In this document: one piece after another, positions 34,061 through 47,884 of the stretch | Layout of the letters: each line of letters opens with the position of its first letter | Position numbering within the stretch: position 1 is the stretch's first letter | Source: Corticium candelabrum | Lineage: Eukaryota; Porifera; Homoscleromorpha; Homosclerophorida; Plakinidae | Assembly: GCF_963422355.1 (NCBI RefSeq) | Contig: NC_085088.1 | Location: forward strand, 7,074,014 to 7,138,013 | DNA length: 64,000 nt | Direction: 5' to 3' | Program-made: the position numbers and the translations under genes | The notes under the pieces: model-generated | What the model saw: the letters and a program-made list of their open reading frames with translations, nothing else | Told to the model about the DNA's origin: nothing | Database searches by the model: none

Positions 34061-37000
34061 TTTCTGCTTGTTTTGTCTCCTATTGGCCGCCATTTTGACA
34101 TTGCGTTGTGGAAACGTTCATGCTTATCCGGGTCTTGTTACAACGCTTCAAGATATTGTTCATTCAGAATCAACGATGGACACAGATGACTGTTCAATTG
34201 CGTCCAGTGAAGCTGTTTCAACATTCTGCCCATTGTGTGGAGGTTTGTGGCAACACATAAAATTCTAATCATATCAGTCGTCATTTGTTTCCAAGCATAA
34301 CATTTCTTGAGTCTTATATAAAAGTCTTTGTCATGATTGTGGGTTTGCCTATTTAAAGAGATTTGAGTACTATAGACGGTACCTGGGCTCAGGAAATTCT
34401 CGATGTTGTGGTCTAGCTCAGCCGTCATCATGGCTTTGTGGAAGTTCAGCAATAAATTGTTCACCAACTTCAGACAAGAATTTCGATAGTGATGTGCTTA
34501 CTAACATACTTATTTCTTCTTCTAATATGTCTGATGATTCTTGCTATTATTCTTGCAATTTTGACTTGGACTTACCATTAGAAGGTGTTCAAGCTGCTTC
34601 TATACCTTGTCCTGTCCGTAGTATGATGAGTACTCAGTGTTTACCGCAGTGACGGACGAAATTTCTTTACTTTCTGTTCAAACAATTCACCAAGTGCCAT
34701 GGTCAGTTAGACCATTGCTTACTCAAATTATTTCTGGTACAAGCTTGTCAACGTGGTGTTTGGGTTTTCGTCCGACTTCTCAAAAGCTACCTTACGTGTC
34801 CCTCCTCAAAGAGGGAAGGAGAAACTCTTTGTCATCAAGAAGCCGTTGCTCTCTCGTTTTTATCAATGGCAGCAAGGTGACTTGATCACATTGTGGAAAG
34901 AAACCAGGCAAGAGGGTCTGTCTCAATTGACACGTCAGTCGGCTTCTATCTCAAAAGTTAATGCTCGTCGTTCTCTGAATTTATCACATGAGAGCAGGTT
35001 TGGCGATGCCATAAAAGCATTACGCTCTCATGGTTGTGATGATGCGCCAATGCGCCACAGGAGCTTAAGTCACGTCACTCGCGGTGTGCTCTGCCTCAAT
35101 GGTCACATGACATTCCATCTTTACTAGTTGTAGATTCTCAAACAGTTCTATCAGCTTTGGAAGGTTTCCTTAGAGGAACTAGCCCAGGCTATTCTCAGCT
35201 TCGTGCACAACGTCTTTTAGATGCCATAGAAGGAGCTTGCACACCTGATGCTCAGCTGTGTCTTAACAATCTTACTCGTCTGATGTCAAAGTTGTTGGCT
35301 AGAAAGATTGATCCTAGAATTGCACTTGGTTGTCTGGTGCACCACCTACTGCTCTCATAAAAAAGACAGGAGGTTATCGCCCAATTGCTGTAGATGTTCT
35401 TCGTCGTCTGGCAAGTAGGATATGTTGTGCTTCCATCAAAGATCGTCTTCCAGATGTTTTTGCCTTGCGGCCAAGTACATAGTTGTTGGCCTTAAAGATG
35501 GTTTGAAAGCATCTATCCACTCAGTGCGTTCTTTCATAAATTGGCCTTTCTTGAACGCTTACGGAGAGAATTTCCACAGTTGTTTGCTTGGGCTCAGTCG
35601 TCATACCACTCACCAGGTGAGTTGCGATTTGGAAACCATCGGATCCTGTCCACAGCTGGTGCTCAACAGGGAGATCCATTAAGTCCTCTGTTGTTTTCTC
35701 TTGTGATTCTGAAATTACTAGACTCTTTGGGTTCTTATTTTGCCTTACACTTTCAACTGTGGTACATACATAATGAATGGCTTTTTCGTTGTTAATAGAG
35801 AATCAATGTGGTCTCTATTACAAGTTTACTGGAAGAGTCCCCGTTTTTGGCTTGCACGTCAACTTAAATAAATGTAAACTATGTTGGCCTTCTTGACACC
35901 AAACTTTTCCTAAATGTCCTTCAGAAGTCAGACGCTTATCAGAAGGCATCGAGTTGCTAGGATCACCAGTCCAAGGATCTGTCGGATTTTTAAGTCCTCA
36001 ACGGCTAAGCGTGTTGACAAAATCTTGGAGTCTCAGTCAAATCTTGGTAATCTTGATGATCCACAAGTTGAATTGCATATTCTTCGAAGCTGTCAGAGTG
36101 TTTGCAAAGTCAATCATATTTCACAAACTGTTGTTCCTGCCATGCAGTTGGAACAATTACATCGCTTTGATCAAGGGTTTCGTCGATCTTTAGAAATTAT
36201 TTATCGTTCTTCTGTTACAAATATGGCATGGCTGCAAGCGTAATAAACTTGGTGGATTTGGTCTGAGAGAAGCAGTCCAGTCTTCACCAGCTGCTTATGT
36301 AGGGAGTTCAAATTCTACTCGTAAGATGGTACAGGACTTCCTCAAAAAGGCTTGCAATTCACTGGATATGGCAAATTTTCATTTCTCAAGGCCTTTGCTA
36401 TCAGAAGAATCCGAAAGTCGTCTTAAGATTTGTCACTATTCGAAAAACAACACGGTTTTTCGACTTTAGATTTCAGCACTGCTACTCAACGACAAATCCA
36501 ATCAGAATTTGACTCTGATTTAGTCCAAGTATTTGCTGAAAACTGCTGGCTTATGAGACAGAGCACGTTTAAATTCAATCAGTACACCTCATGCAGAGGC
36601 TTGGTTGCAAGCAATCCCCAAGTCTAATATTGGCCTTTCCATGCCTCCTCATGAGTTTGCTATTGCAGTACGGCTCTGGTTGGGAATCAACATGTTTCCT
36701 TCTCCTCCGGCATCTGTCCTGTGCAGTTGTAGTCAACAAATTGACACTTTTGTAGATCACCTTCCTAGTTGTGGTTTGGTCCAGAGCGCACACGTAGACA
36801 CAATGCATTGGCAGAAGTTATTTTCCAGGCCTTATTGGCTGATTTCTTGGAGGGTCGACCTGCCTATTTTGACGTAACAGTTAGAAACTATAGGCAGCAA
36901 TTGTATGTGACAAAATCAGCTGTAAGGGCTGGAGCCGCAGCAGAGGCAGGTAAAGAGCAAAAAGATGCTCGCCTTGAAGACAGAGTTCGTGCAGCTGATG

Positions 37001-37285
37001 GTCTCTTATACCCCTTAGTAGTTGAGACCTTGGGGCTCTGGTCATTATTCAGCATCAAAACTTTGAAAGCTATTGCTTCTAAAACCTCAGTAGTCAGTGG
37101 CCTTAAATTCCACCAGGCTTTCCAAAGTACGATGCAGCAACTTTCTATTCAATTGTGGAAACCTAGTTCGAGAATGATTCACAAGAGAATTCAGCTTGAA
37201 GTACAAGACATTGATAGTTGGGATGTACATAGTGTCATTTAAGACTTGTTGGTTTGTAGATGTTTAGGGAATTGTTTGAGTTTGA
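34061..37285 (+). pseudogene. Near-full-length non-LTR-like reverse transcriptase element, decayed
   Basis: The order of blocks is as follows. Zinc-finger-like pieces FCPLCGGLWQH (about 34221) and CHDCGF (about 34330) come first. A linker with FVIKKPLLSRFYQWQQGDL follows at 34810-34880. At 35157, GFLRGTSPGYSQLRAQRLLD begins the RT. A trace IAVDVLRRLASRICC lies near 35385, and HRILSTAGAQQGDPLSPLLF at 35640-35700 is the RT motif before the active site. The active-site position reads LWYIHNE near 35758, where xxDD is expected. The C-terminal block SCSQQIDTFVDHL, RTRRHNAL is at 36720-36800, with a 157-codon clean frame at 36769-37242. At least six frameshifts. It ends in AT/TG repeats. Confidence 0.7.
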
Positions 37286-37300
37286 ATATATATATATATA

Positions 37301-38919
<1,619 letters not shown>

Positions 38920-39180
38920 TTGAATGTTCGTAGAAAACCGGTACTTTATCATTCGAGGTGCCTTCTTAAATATATTCTACGTACATACATATATGTCTAT
39001 CTACACTACCGTCTATTCCCCGTAAGTGTGAACTTGGAAGTGAGTAATGAAGTAGAGGTCCCACCAGGTGTGCTCATTAGAGCAATAGGAGCTGCTCCAG
39101 TTGGACCATGTTACACCAATTATGAATATCTTAAATGGTTCCAGTTGCTGGTCCGTTGGTCTTACAAGATAATTGGATAA
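38920..39180 (+). other. Unassigned open frame, possible exon
   Basis: The second half (EVSNEVEVPPGVLIRAIGAA, then GPCYTNYEYLKWFQLL) looks protein-like and less biased than its surroundings. It may be a single exon with an acceptor near 39020. I do not recognise the family. Confidence 0.2.
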
Positions 39181-39701
39181 TAACTTTGCTCCACCCGTTT
39201 GTCTTTGATATGCAAAAGTATTATCCTTCAGTTTCGTTTATAGGAAAGGCTTAGATTATTTGATAAACAGAAATGCCAGACCTAGCGGTTTCTAACGATA
39301 CCGAGATCATCGCGGAATTCCTAAATACAGCGGAGATATTGATGATTTTCAAAGTTCACACTTATGGGGAACAGACAGTAGTATCGTTAATTGTATGGGC
39401 GTGTACAAATTCACGTGACTAATCCCCAGCCGTCATGAAACTTAGCCTGCGCTACATTAAAGGAAACAGCAAGCTGCGCTAAAAGCCTATTTTATCAATT
39501 AGCTACACAGTTTTGTCAAACTTTCGTTTGCGTTTCCTAGCTACATAGGCCACTCCCATAACGACGCTGACCCCACTCTAGCGTCACCTTTCTACAAATT
39601 CCTCCTTATCAAACGTACGCCCACCAAAAAATTTCGACTCCTCAGACACGCGCAATAGTAATCAGCCCCTATCTAGCTACTGTATCTAGCCATTCGATTT
39701 T
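39181..39701. other. No gene recognised
   Basis: No coding motif or terminal repeat was seen. Confidence 0.35.
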
Positions 39702-39850
39702 CACGTGGTGGGGCGTGGCCGCATTCCACGGTACTGTACTGTAAGTCCGACTCACACCACAACTATTAACTTGCAAAACTTGCAATTACCTCAGTCTCGG
39801 GTACGAGCTCCTCAAAGTGATAAGTTGCACTTCCTGCTTCGTCTCCCGTT
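39702..39850. repeat. Dispersed repeat with GTGGCCGCATTCCACG core, copy 2
   Basis: Matches 54131-54300. It starts GGTGGGGCGTGGCCGCATTC and includes GGGTACGAGCTCCTC and AAGTGATAAGTTGCACTTCC, about 150 bp in all. A shorter match lies at 17812. Confidence 0.8.
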
Positions 39851-39891
39851 CGCTCAATCACGCATGCGTCATCAATGTCAATAATTGATGA

Positions 39892-40547
39892 TCGTAGCGA
39901 GGCTTGTAATCCGGGTCTCACAACAGAAAGAGGCGTGATCCTATAGGGCTATCTATAAAGCTCTAAGGTGTGTGTTTGTGTGCGTGAGTGCGTGCGTGCG
40001 TGCTTGTGTGTACAGAAACCTCAAATTTCCCCAAGGGATCAAACGGCGACGAAAACGGCTCGTGAAGTTCCGTCGCCCCATACATTTGTGTTGTAGCTAG
40101 GGATCGTGTGTACTTGAAAACAGAGAAACACCTTCAGAAGCTGACTGGTAACCAGGCCACCTACAGTCAACTATTCACAAGTCCCTTACTACAGTTAAGG
40201 AGTATGAATAATCCTTACTACAACAGGCCCGGATTCACATGGGAGTTCAGGGGGTTGAAACCATCTCTTTTCCAATAGCCGTGGTTCAATAATTTCATAT
40301 AATTTCACTAGAAAAAAATTAGTAATACTATAAATAATTGCTACAATGTCAACCCCTCTTTCAAAAATTGCTGGATCCGGGCCTGCTACACTATGCTGTA
40401 CATAATTGCAGAGAGTCAATGTTTGCCGATATCAATCTATATGTCAACAAATATACCATACCACTGTCGTTACAACGGAACAGAGTGCATACTTAGAGTG
40501 TACATTTCAATTGTCTTGATTACGATCGCGAAGCGAGGACTACCTAC
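39892..40547. repeat. Tandem repeat unit 1 (interrupted by a small MITE)
   Basis: Matches 41445-42045 in the same orientation. It starts CGTAGCGAGGCTTGTAATCC, passes through a short TG tract (39967-40012), then CGTCGCCCCATAC, CACCTACAGTCAACTATTCAC and CCATACCACTGTCGTTACAA. The copy carries an extra element at 40224-40385. Confidence 0.8.
40224..40385. mobile_element. Small hAT-like MITE, about 162 bp
   Basis: The left end CAGGCCCGGATTCAC and the complement of the right end, CAGGCCCGGATCCAG, form a terminal inverted repeat. The flanks CTACA(A) and CTACA(C) look like a short target duplication. The other repeat unit has the uninterrupted sequence TTTACTACACTG at about 41880-41890. The ends resemble those of the hAT element at 30647-31888. 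Confidence 0.75.
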
Positions 40548-41444
40548 TGTAACTCACGTTACCCTTTGCGCTATCAACACTATGCAATGCGCACCGCACG
40601 CAATGCAACAGCAGGTCAGACTTCAAGAATCTCCCGCCAACAGCCGGGTACAACTCTAAACAGCCCTCCTCGAATAATCCGTATAATCAGTCTTACATCT
40701 GCCCTACTTAATTTAATCGATTGCGGACGGATGCTGACCTACACGGTCATTAGCAATTTGCTTTAATCAGGTATGGCCTGGCACTTAAAATTAAAGCTCC
40801 CAGAAATTTAATAATTATTGGTCTCTAGCTTCTCTCATCACTGGGGTTTAGGAGATGTTCCATTCTGAGTTTGTAAGATCGAACGCTAGTGATCTATTTA
40901 CTATATTTCAATCGCTTCTGATCTTTTTTGTCACGGATAATTATCTAACTGTCTAAAAATTGACATGGACACGGCTTTAAACTTCGCTGCAAGGAGAGAG
41001 CGCGGATCTTAATTAAATTTTTTCTCACATTTGTCTCAGGTATAGCCAAACTCTTCGTCAAGAAAGGATGAAAGCGAGAAGGTGTCTGACCACTCTTTCG
41101 TCGTGTACGTCACACTTTCTATAAAGGCTTTCTCCTATACGGGTGATCTGTAACGTGCAAGACATTAACGTGGCATGTACGTATCAAAGATTATTTAACG
41201 TAGTTAACGTTTGTAATGAACGAACGTCAGGTGAGTTACAGCAATCCTGTATGTTACTGTGAATGTAGCTTCATTAACTGTATAGAAAGCAATTGCAAGC
41301 TTCGCGGTGACTGTCCCGTCCCTAGTATACACAGCTCAGCGTCGCTTCACATCTTGTTCTCAGTGGCTGCTGTTTTGCGAGCTGCCTATGGCGCTCACGC
41401 ATCGTTTGCGTTTCGAAGACGAGAGCTGCAAACTGTAATTGCCG
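40548..41444. other. Spacer between repeat units, no gene recognised
   Basis: Open frames here, including the start of the one at 41216, run into the TG array and have no motif. Confidence 0.35.
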
Positions 41445-42704
<1,260 letters not shown>

Positions 42705-42736
42705 GGTTGTTTACAAGTCTTTCGAGCGGTCTTATG

Positions 42737-44150
42737 TTTAATAAGGTAAACTAAAATTTGCGAATTGGCTCTTGATGACAATTTTCATTAGCATGACAAT
42801 ACACCAACATTCTATACTGTATAGCATTGTACATTTGCCAACCACAAGGTAGTAGTCTCATCAGTGAGTTGGCATTTAGGAGGCACCACTGCTAGATTTG
42901 CCCGTGATTCGATCTACGAGTTTCGCATACCCCTTCTGTGCATCATCCTTTAAGCAAAAGTAAATTATAATTACAAAATGCAATATATGCTTAGAACTAT
43001 GTCTAGACTATGTCCTAACTTTGGTCATGTCATCAAGTGATAGCCAAGCATCTCGTTTTGCTTTTTTGCAACAAAATCAAATGCCCCTGATTTGGGAGTA
43101 TTGCAGACACCGATAGTAGCCTAAAGAAAATCAACAAGCACTTTAGTTTTAATCTGCATATTACAAAAAAAGTCATCAAACTGAACAGTAAAGTAGGATA
43201 GTTTACTGACAAGACGTCTAACTGTAAATTTGGTACTTTCATTTCTTACATATAATTGTGACCATGTTTGCAATCACTTGGATGCCTGTATTCAATGCAA
43301 CCACTGAAAGTTTGAAAGTTGAAAGACAATTTTCATCCGGGTCTTTGTCAACATTCTGTTCAAGACTATTACTGCAATCATTCTCACTCATACCTCCAAA
43401 AAGGCAACCTATATCAAGACCATGAACTACAGACATGGGCATAATTATGGAGCCACACTCCATATCAGCTTAGGCATGGAAGTCAAAAGAACACTGAAGA
43501 TTTGTGAATTCACCTGCTGACCCGCTGATTCTACATCAAATCATGCTATTTGGGTATTTATATTGTTCTGATTGGACGTTTTGACAACCAATAGCAACAA
43601 AAAGATCAAGAGAATGACCAGACTAACCACCGCCGCCATGCATTACCATGTCCAACCCGCGTTCATGTTGTGATGTCACAAGAGCAGACTCACAATATTC
43701 AAGTAAACTGAAACGTATAGTCTCTATTTAATCTTTGAGTATGTCTTCTGACATAAACAAAGTCATTTTATTGCCTAGAAGCTTTTTAAAAACGATTTTG
43801 ATTATCAATTTTTAAATTTACTGGTTGAACTGACAGCATGCAAGAAGCAGTCGTGTATCGATCTCAACAGATCAAACATCACCTCCAATCTCAGATATCA
43901 GGATGGCACAATCAGAGCCATTAACTTATCATTATAACTTGTTTTAAAGTGCAGCTGTCACATATAGATGCACGTACTTGCAAGTGTCTGAGAAAGTCCA
44001 ATAATTTTTAAATCTAAGTCACATGCTCAGGGTGGCTCCATAATTATGCCCATGTCTGTAATTTGTTTAATTAATTAAAGTATTTAAGAAAATGAAAGTT
44101 ATTTCCAATTCCAACTCTTGATAACATACATTTCCAAAGCAATACCAAGT
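42737..44150 (-). pseudogene. Duplicated, dead 3' part of the acyl-CoA-binding protein gene
   Basis: Matches 56644-57571, which holds exons 2 and 3 of the complete gene. The exon 3 copy (about 42882-42953) is intact in frame ([17 protein letters not shown]). The exon 2 copy (about 43025-43120) has two extra A in a run where the real gene reads GCTAAAGCAAAA, which shifts the frame after AFDFVAK. Exon 1 is absent. The copy is split by a 629-bp element at 43430-44058. The intact copy holds about 150 bp near 57180-57340 that this one lacks. Confidence 0.85.
43430..44058. mobile_element. Tc1/mariner-type MITE, 629 bp, with TA target duplication
   Basis: The first 27 bases (43430-43456, beginning CAGACATGGGCATAATTATG) are the exact reverse complement of the last 27 (44032-44058). 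TA flanks both ends (43428-43429 and 44059-44060). The paralogous site at 57481-57492 reads GAACTATTTG, with a single TA and no insert. No transposase frame is present; a minus-strand open frame crossing the left end is spurious. TA duplication fits the Tc1/mariner superfamily. Confidence 0.92.
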
Positions 44151-44357
44151 CTTGTCGCCTGGTTTCGAATTCACTTTAGTTGTCGCATCCTATCGACGTA
44201 CGACGTACGCGCTCGCGCTTCGAAGAGGATCATCGAACATCATGTTGAGCTACAAATTCTCACTGCCAACAGTTGAAGTGCAAGGCCGGAAACATCAACA
44301 CGTGAAAGTATGTGCATAAGTATGTGCGCACGCGTTTGAGACCGCCAAGTCCCCATT
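44151..44357. other. No gene recognised
   Basis: Sequence after the duplicated block; no motif was seen. Confidence 0.35.
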
Positions 44358-44430
44358 CGTAGTCTGCAGTCTGCAGTCTGCATGGTCTGCAGTCTGCGTT
44401 TCACAGTAGTCTGCAGTCTGCGTTTTACAG
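44358..44430. repeat. GTCTGCA minisatellite
   Basis: Several units of AGTCTGCAGTCTGC with TTTCACAGT/TTTTACAG spacers. Confidence 0.85.
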
Positions 44431-44471
44431 CAACCCACCGCGTTGATGATACCGAGAGTCCGATGAGAGAC

Positions 44472-44537
44472 ATATAGGACCACGCCCCTTTTGTTGTGCG
44501 ACCCGGATTAAAAGCCTCGCTATGCTCGGCAATTGCC
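44472..44537. repeat. Inverted partial copy of the tandem repeat unit
   Basis: The reverse complement reads GCATAGCGAGGCTTTTAATC then GGGTCGCACAACAAAAGG and ends GTGGTCCTATATG. It matches the start of units 1 and 2 but has no TG array. Confidence 0.75.
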
Positions 44538-45059
44538 ATACGGGACGTACTCGACACCTGTTCTGGTGTTCTGGTGTGTACACGCGTAGCTGGTAGCAAG
44601 CGCTGAACAAGTTGTGTTGTGTTCACGCTGAGTGTTCGGTACGCAGGTCTTGCAAAGAAACTACTACACAATACAGATCGTCACACACTTCGCATGGTGA
44701 ATTTGGTTAGGTCTGCGATAAGAGGCCTCTAGGGTAATGTGATAATCTACTTTTCGGTAGTTGCATGAGCTACAAGCTTCACAAAAAATGACAACTGCAA
44801 TACGAAAACAAATCCTAATACCAAACACATATTAGCTTGATCCGAAACCGGCTACTAATAAAATGTCAACTAAAACGAATAATGCGTTCATAGCTATACA
44901 AAAAGTGTATGAAAAACATTTAAACTGCTACGCAGGTAAGTCTTCACAATAATGCTAACATACAAAAAAACTGCCAACGATTCAGTTTGAAAACATTTCA
45001 GTAACAGTTAGCTTAGTTAAATTTTTTATCTTTCACCTGATGCTTCACCTTGTTCGTTT
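44538..45059. other. 3' flank of Asteroid B
   Basis: The stretch 44790-44900 resembles the flank of gene A near 27430-27530. In the -1 frame beyond the gene B stop, VENEQGEASGE is readable and matches the tail of gene A (REEGEASGE). Confidence 0.45.
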
Positions 45060-46892
45060 TCAACATTTTTTGAGACTCGCACTTGCAGTAAGATCATCAT
45101 CAGGGTCACTACTGTTGTCAGACTCAAGACATGCATATCTGCTTCCAACACTCCTACGAGGCCGCCTGCCCAATGGAGGTCGTCTGCCCAGTAGTTGACA
45201 AATATTTTCAAACATCTTTGAATATTTTAACCCTGCAATAAATTCTTGGTATGTATCGTACTTGGCAGCAGCACAATGTACCAGAATTCCATTGAAGAGT
45301 TGAGCTGCATTGAAATTGGGCAATGGAAAATTCAACACGGAGTTTAGGACTATGGTGTAATACAATATGCTTTGAAATTCAGCAAAACTATGAGTAAGTG
45401 TCACGTCCGGCCGCTCGGGTGGTAGTTCCTTCAGTGGCATCACTGGCTGGGCAAGTGAAGTCAAAGAATAACTACTCGTAGCCTCGTTGACGAGTTTATC
45501 GAATGCTAAGTAGCAGCTAACGAAAGAAAAGACAGCAGCATAGACTGCCTTGTCTGAAGGTGGATGGTCTTCCAGATGAGACCAATAGTAGAGAGCTGCT
45601 GCAGGCAGTCTCCAATCTTCTTCCAAATTTTCAAGTTTTTGGATATCACAACCTAACACTGAAAGCAATACACGTAGTCTTTCTTCGCAACAGCTTGACT
45701 GAATTTCTGCAAGTTTGCAAACATTATCAGGCATTGGGATTTCAACCTCGTACTCTTTCAGTGCGACATGGCTGTCCAATCTGCCAACTTCAGTCACGGT
45801 AGATTGTGTATCTATAGTTCCTCTAAAGAGAATTGCATACATGACTTGTCTTATGGGACGTGAGCATGTGTGTGAGCTAGGCCTTGCCATGTGCTCCATT
45901 TGAACGCGCATCCCTATTCGACTGCGGCTGCCAGCTTGGACAGCAACCTTAGAGAACTTCATCTTCTTGAATGATTCAATCACCCACTCTGGGAAAGCAA
46001 TATCATCGACCATCCTCAAAGCTCTATCTGACAACGAACCAGTGCTATATAGCTCTCTTGACTTTTGCAGAATTTCAACAAATTTTTTACAGTCCTTCTC
46101 CAAATTAGCAAACAAAGCTATTTCAGCTTCAATGTAATCTGAGTATTTCCTAAGCCAGGCAATGACAGTGGCTGGTTCAAGTGACTGAAATGGCATACCA
46201 TTAACATTCTTTGTAATGTACTTATGCAATGGTTTTAGCTGATCCGCGTTAGTTAGATCATTGCCTAACAGAACTGACAAAAGTGGAAGAAACTGAGCTG
46301 ACAACTTGATGCAGTCAAGAAAACCTTTTTGATAGTAAATCTCGCAAGATATTGGCCCTCTACTGTGCTTCCAGTAAAACTTGTCAAAAGGAATAACACC
46401 AATAGGTATATCAAACATGAAGAAGTCACTGTCGCTAGAAAGCACCGGACAGTTCTGACTGTTGGCCAATTGAGCAGCTACTCTATCTCCTTCATAGTCG
46501 CACATATTGATCTCAACGCTGGAGTCAGCCACTGCTTGACAAAACACTTCCAATGTGAAAAGAGGAGGAACAGAAACGTTCTGTTTAACTTGACGACGTA
46601 TCCTTTCAATAGTTCGCTTTCTTTGAGTCTCAAGCTTTAGGTCATCTTCATATACTCCATCCAGAACTACAATTGCTTCTATTTTATTCTTCTTCAGGAT
46701 TGAGAAAAAAACTCTGACCAGTCGGTAATACTCTATGTACTGACCACCATATTTCATGTCTAGCTTTGAAGAATCGTAAAGCTGAAAAAGCAGGTTGTTC
46801 CCATCAATTATTAGCTGAGTATTGGACAGTTTTTGTAATTTCCAGACACCAGGAATGCCTCTCACAAATGACGTCAATCCACGAATACCCAT
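45060..46892 (-). CDS. Asteroid/ASTE1-like XPG-fold protein, paralogue B
   Basis: The frame is open from 46955, but the start is placed at ATG 46892 because MGIRGLTSF is the conserved family start. That gives 610 codons without introns. The acidic XPG/FEN1 positions are kept: D30 in LIIDGNN, D78 in VVLDGVYEDD, E134 and D136 in CDYEGDR, D154 and D156 in LSSDSDFFMF. By eye, about two thirds of residues match paralogue A along the length. The tail stops at LKKC, while the other frame continues with residues matching A's tail, so a frameshift has shortened this copy. Otherwise it looks intact and may be functional. Confidence 0.87.
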   Translation of the reverse strand: MGIRGLTSFVRGIPGVWKLQKLSNTQLIIDGNNLLFQLYDSSKLDMKYGGQYIEYYRLVRVFFSILKKNKIEAIVVLDGVYEDDLKLETQRKRTIERIRRQVKQNVSVPPLFTLEVFCQAVADSSVEINMCDYEGDRVAAQLANSQNCPVLSSDSDFFMFDIPIGVIPFDKFYWKHSRGPISCEIYYQKGFLDCIKLSAQFLPLLSVLLGNDLTNADQLKPLHKYITKNVNGMPFQSLEPATVIAWLRKYSDYIEAEIALFANLEKDCKKFVEILQKSRELYSTGSLSDRALRMVDDIAFPEWVIESFKKMKFSKVAVQAGSRSRIGMRVQMEHMARPSSHTCSRPIRQVMYAILFRGTIDTQSTVTEVGRLDSHVALKEYEVEIPMPDNVCKLAEIQSSCCEERLRVLLSVLGCDIQKLENLEEDWRLPAAALYYWSHLEDHPPSDKAVYAAVFSFVSCYLAFDKLVNEATSSYSLTSLAQPVMPLKELPPERPDVTLTHSFAEFQSILYYTIVLNSVLNFPLPNFNAAQLFNGILVHCAAAKYDTYQEFIAGLKYSKMFENICQLLGRRPPLGRRPRRSVGSRYACLESDNSSDPDDDLTASASLKKC

Positions 46893-47180
46893 AACTGCAA
46901 TCAGAAACAACAATGCAAGTAGTAATTGGTGGTTACTCCGCTCCACAATGAGCAACTATATAAAACAAACAACATGCATTTGCACTATATTATACACCTT
47001 CAGGCTAGAAACATTTGCTAGAACATTGTCGCATTAGCTATACTAAGAAATAAGTTCTACTTTGCCAGAGCATTCATCTTGTCAGGACCAAACCGAAATT
47101 TCTAAGAACTATATTGCTAGCAACCATTCCTAATTATTTCAAGCCTGTCTAATGTCTAAATACGGGAGAGGATCATGAGT
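46893..47180. promoter_or_regulatory. Upstream flank of Asteroid B
   Basis: Similar to the upstream flank of gene A, contiguous here to about 47147, whereas in A it is split by inserted sequence. The promoter role is inferred. Confidence 0.4.
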
Positions 47181-47191
47181 CGTCTAATAAC

Positions 47192-47884
47192 TTGGAAGAT
47201 GGCTCTCTTGTTCAGTCAGTCACTGTTCTCTCTAAGGACTGCTCATCTGCAGAAGGTAGTGGTAATATCCTATTCGTAGATGACATTTTGGATTCAGTGC
47301 AGTGCAGTGCTATCAGGGAATCACCATCCCCTTGTGACTCTGTGAGCTCTGATCTGATAACAACACATCCTAGTACAGCTTCTCAGCTAGAAAAGATGGA
47401 AACTCCTACATCTCAACTCAGTCCAGACTGCTGCCAAACGGAGGATGGTCTACCGCTTGATAGAGATGCTGCTGTGGACCTATAATTCGTCGAGACTTTC
47501 TCGAGAAGTTGCAGAAAGTCAAGCAAATTCCTATCAGTGAAAGTCAACGCCTTCCAAGGATCTTTGTGAACAGTGGAACCCTGGAACTTATTGGTGATCT
47601 TAACACGATCATCAGTTCGTTGAAGGATGAACCAGATATGAGTGAAATCAGTTATCTGGTATGCTCTGCTGCTTCACTAGTGTCCAAAAGGTGGGGCTTA
47701 ACGACAACAAAGTCAACCAATTCTCAAACACCGACATGGAGACGAAGGCTGGATATGGAGATTCTCACACTTCGACGTGTGATCTCACTGTTGCTGAAGG
47801 TTAGGAAGGGTTCATCGGGCATTCGTATGTGTATTCTTATGAGTATGTGGTGCATGTGTTTGTCTAGTGAGTGGTCTCCAATTA
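47192..47884 (+). pseudogene. N-terminal fragment of an RT-type retroelement polyprotein
   Basis: An acidic, Ser/Thr-rich frame (47192-47485) shifts near 47485 into IRRDFLEKLQ. This continues as frame 47509-47884 with SEISYLVCSAASLVSKRWGL, then PTWRRRLDMEILTLRRVISL. This pair (a hydrophobic helix followed by PxWRRRLexxIxxLR) is typical, from memory, of the region before RT in multi-copy invertebrate retroelements. No RT follows; a foldback structure begins at about 47885. Confidence 0.55.

Noticed and set aside
43239-43463. 74-codon minus-strand frame beginning MECGSIIMPM
   Set aside because: It crosses the left inverted repeat of the MITE, so its start lies in inserted DNA and the rest in the intron of a dead gene.
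45560-45903. Plus-strand frames opposite Asteroid B
   Set aside because: Shadows of the conserved minus-strand gene; similar shadows occur at the same place opposite Asteroid A.
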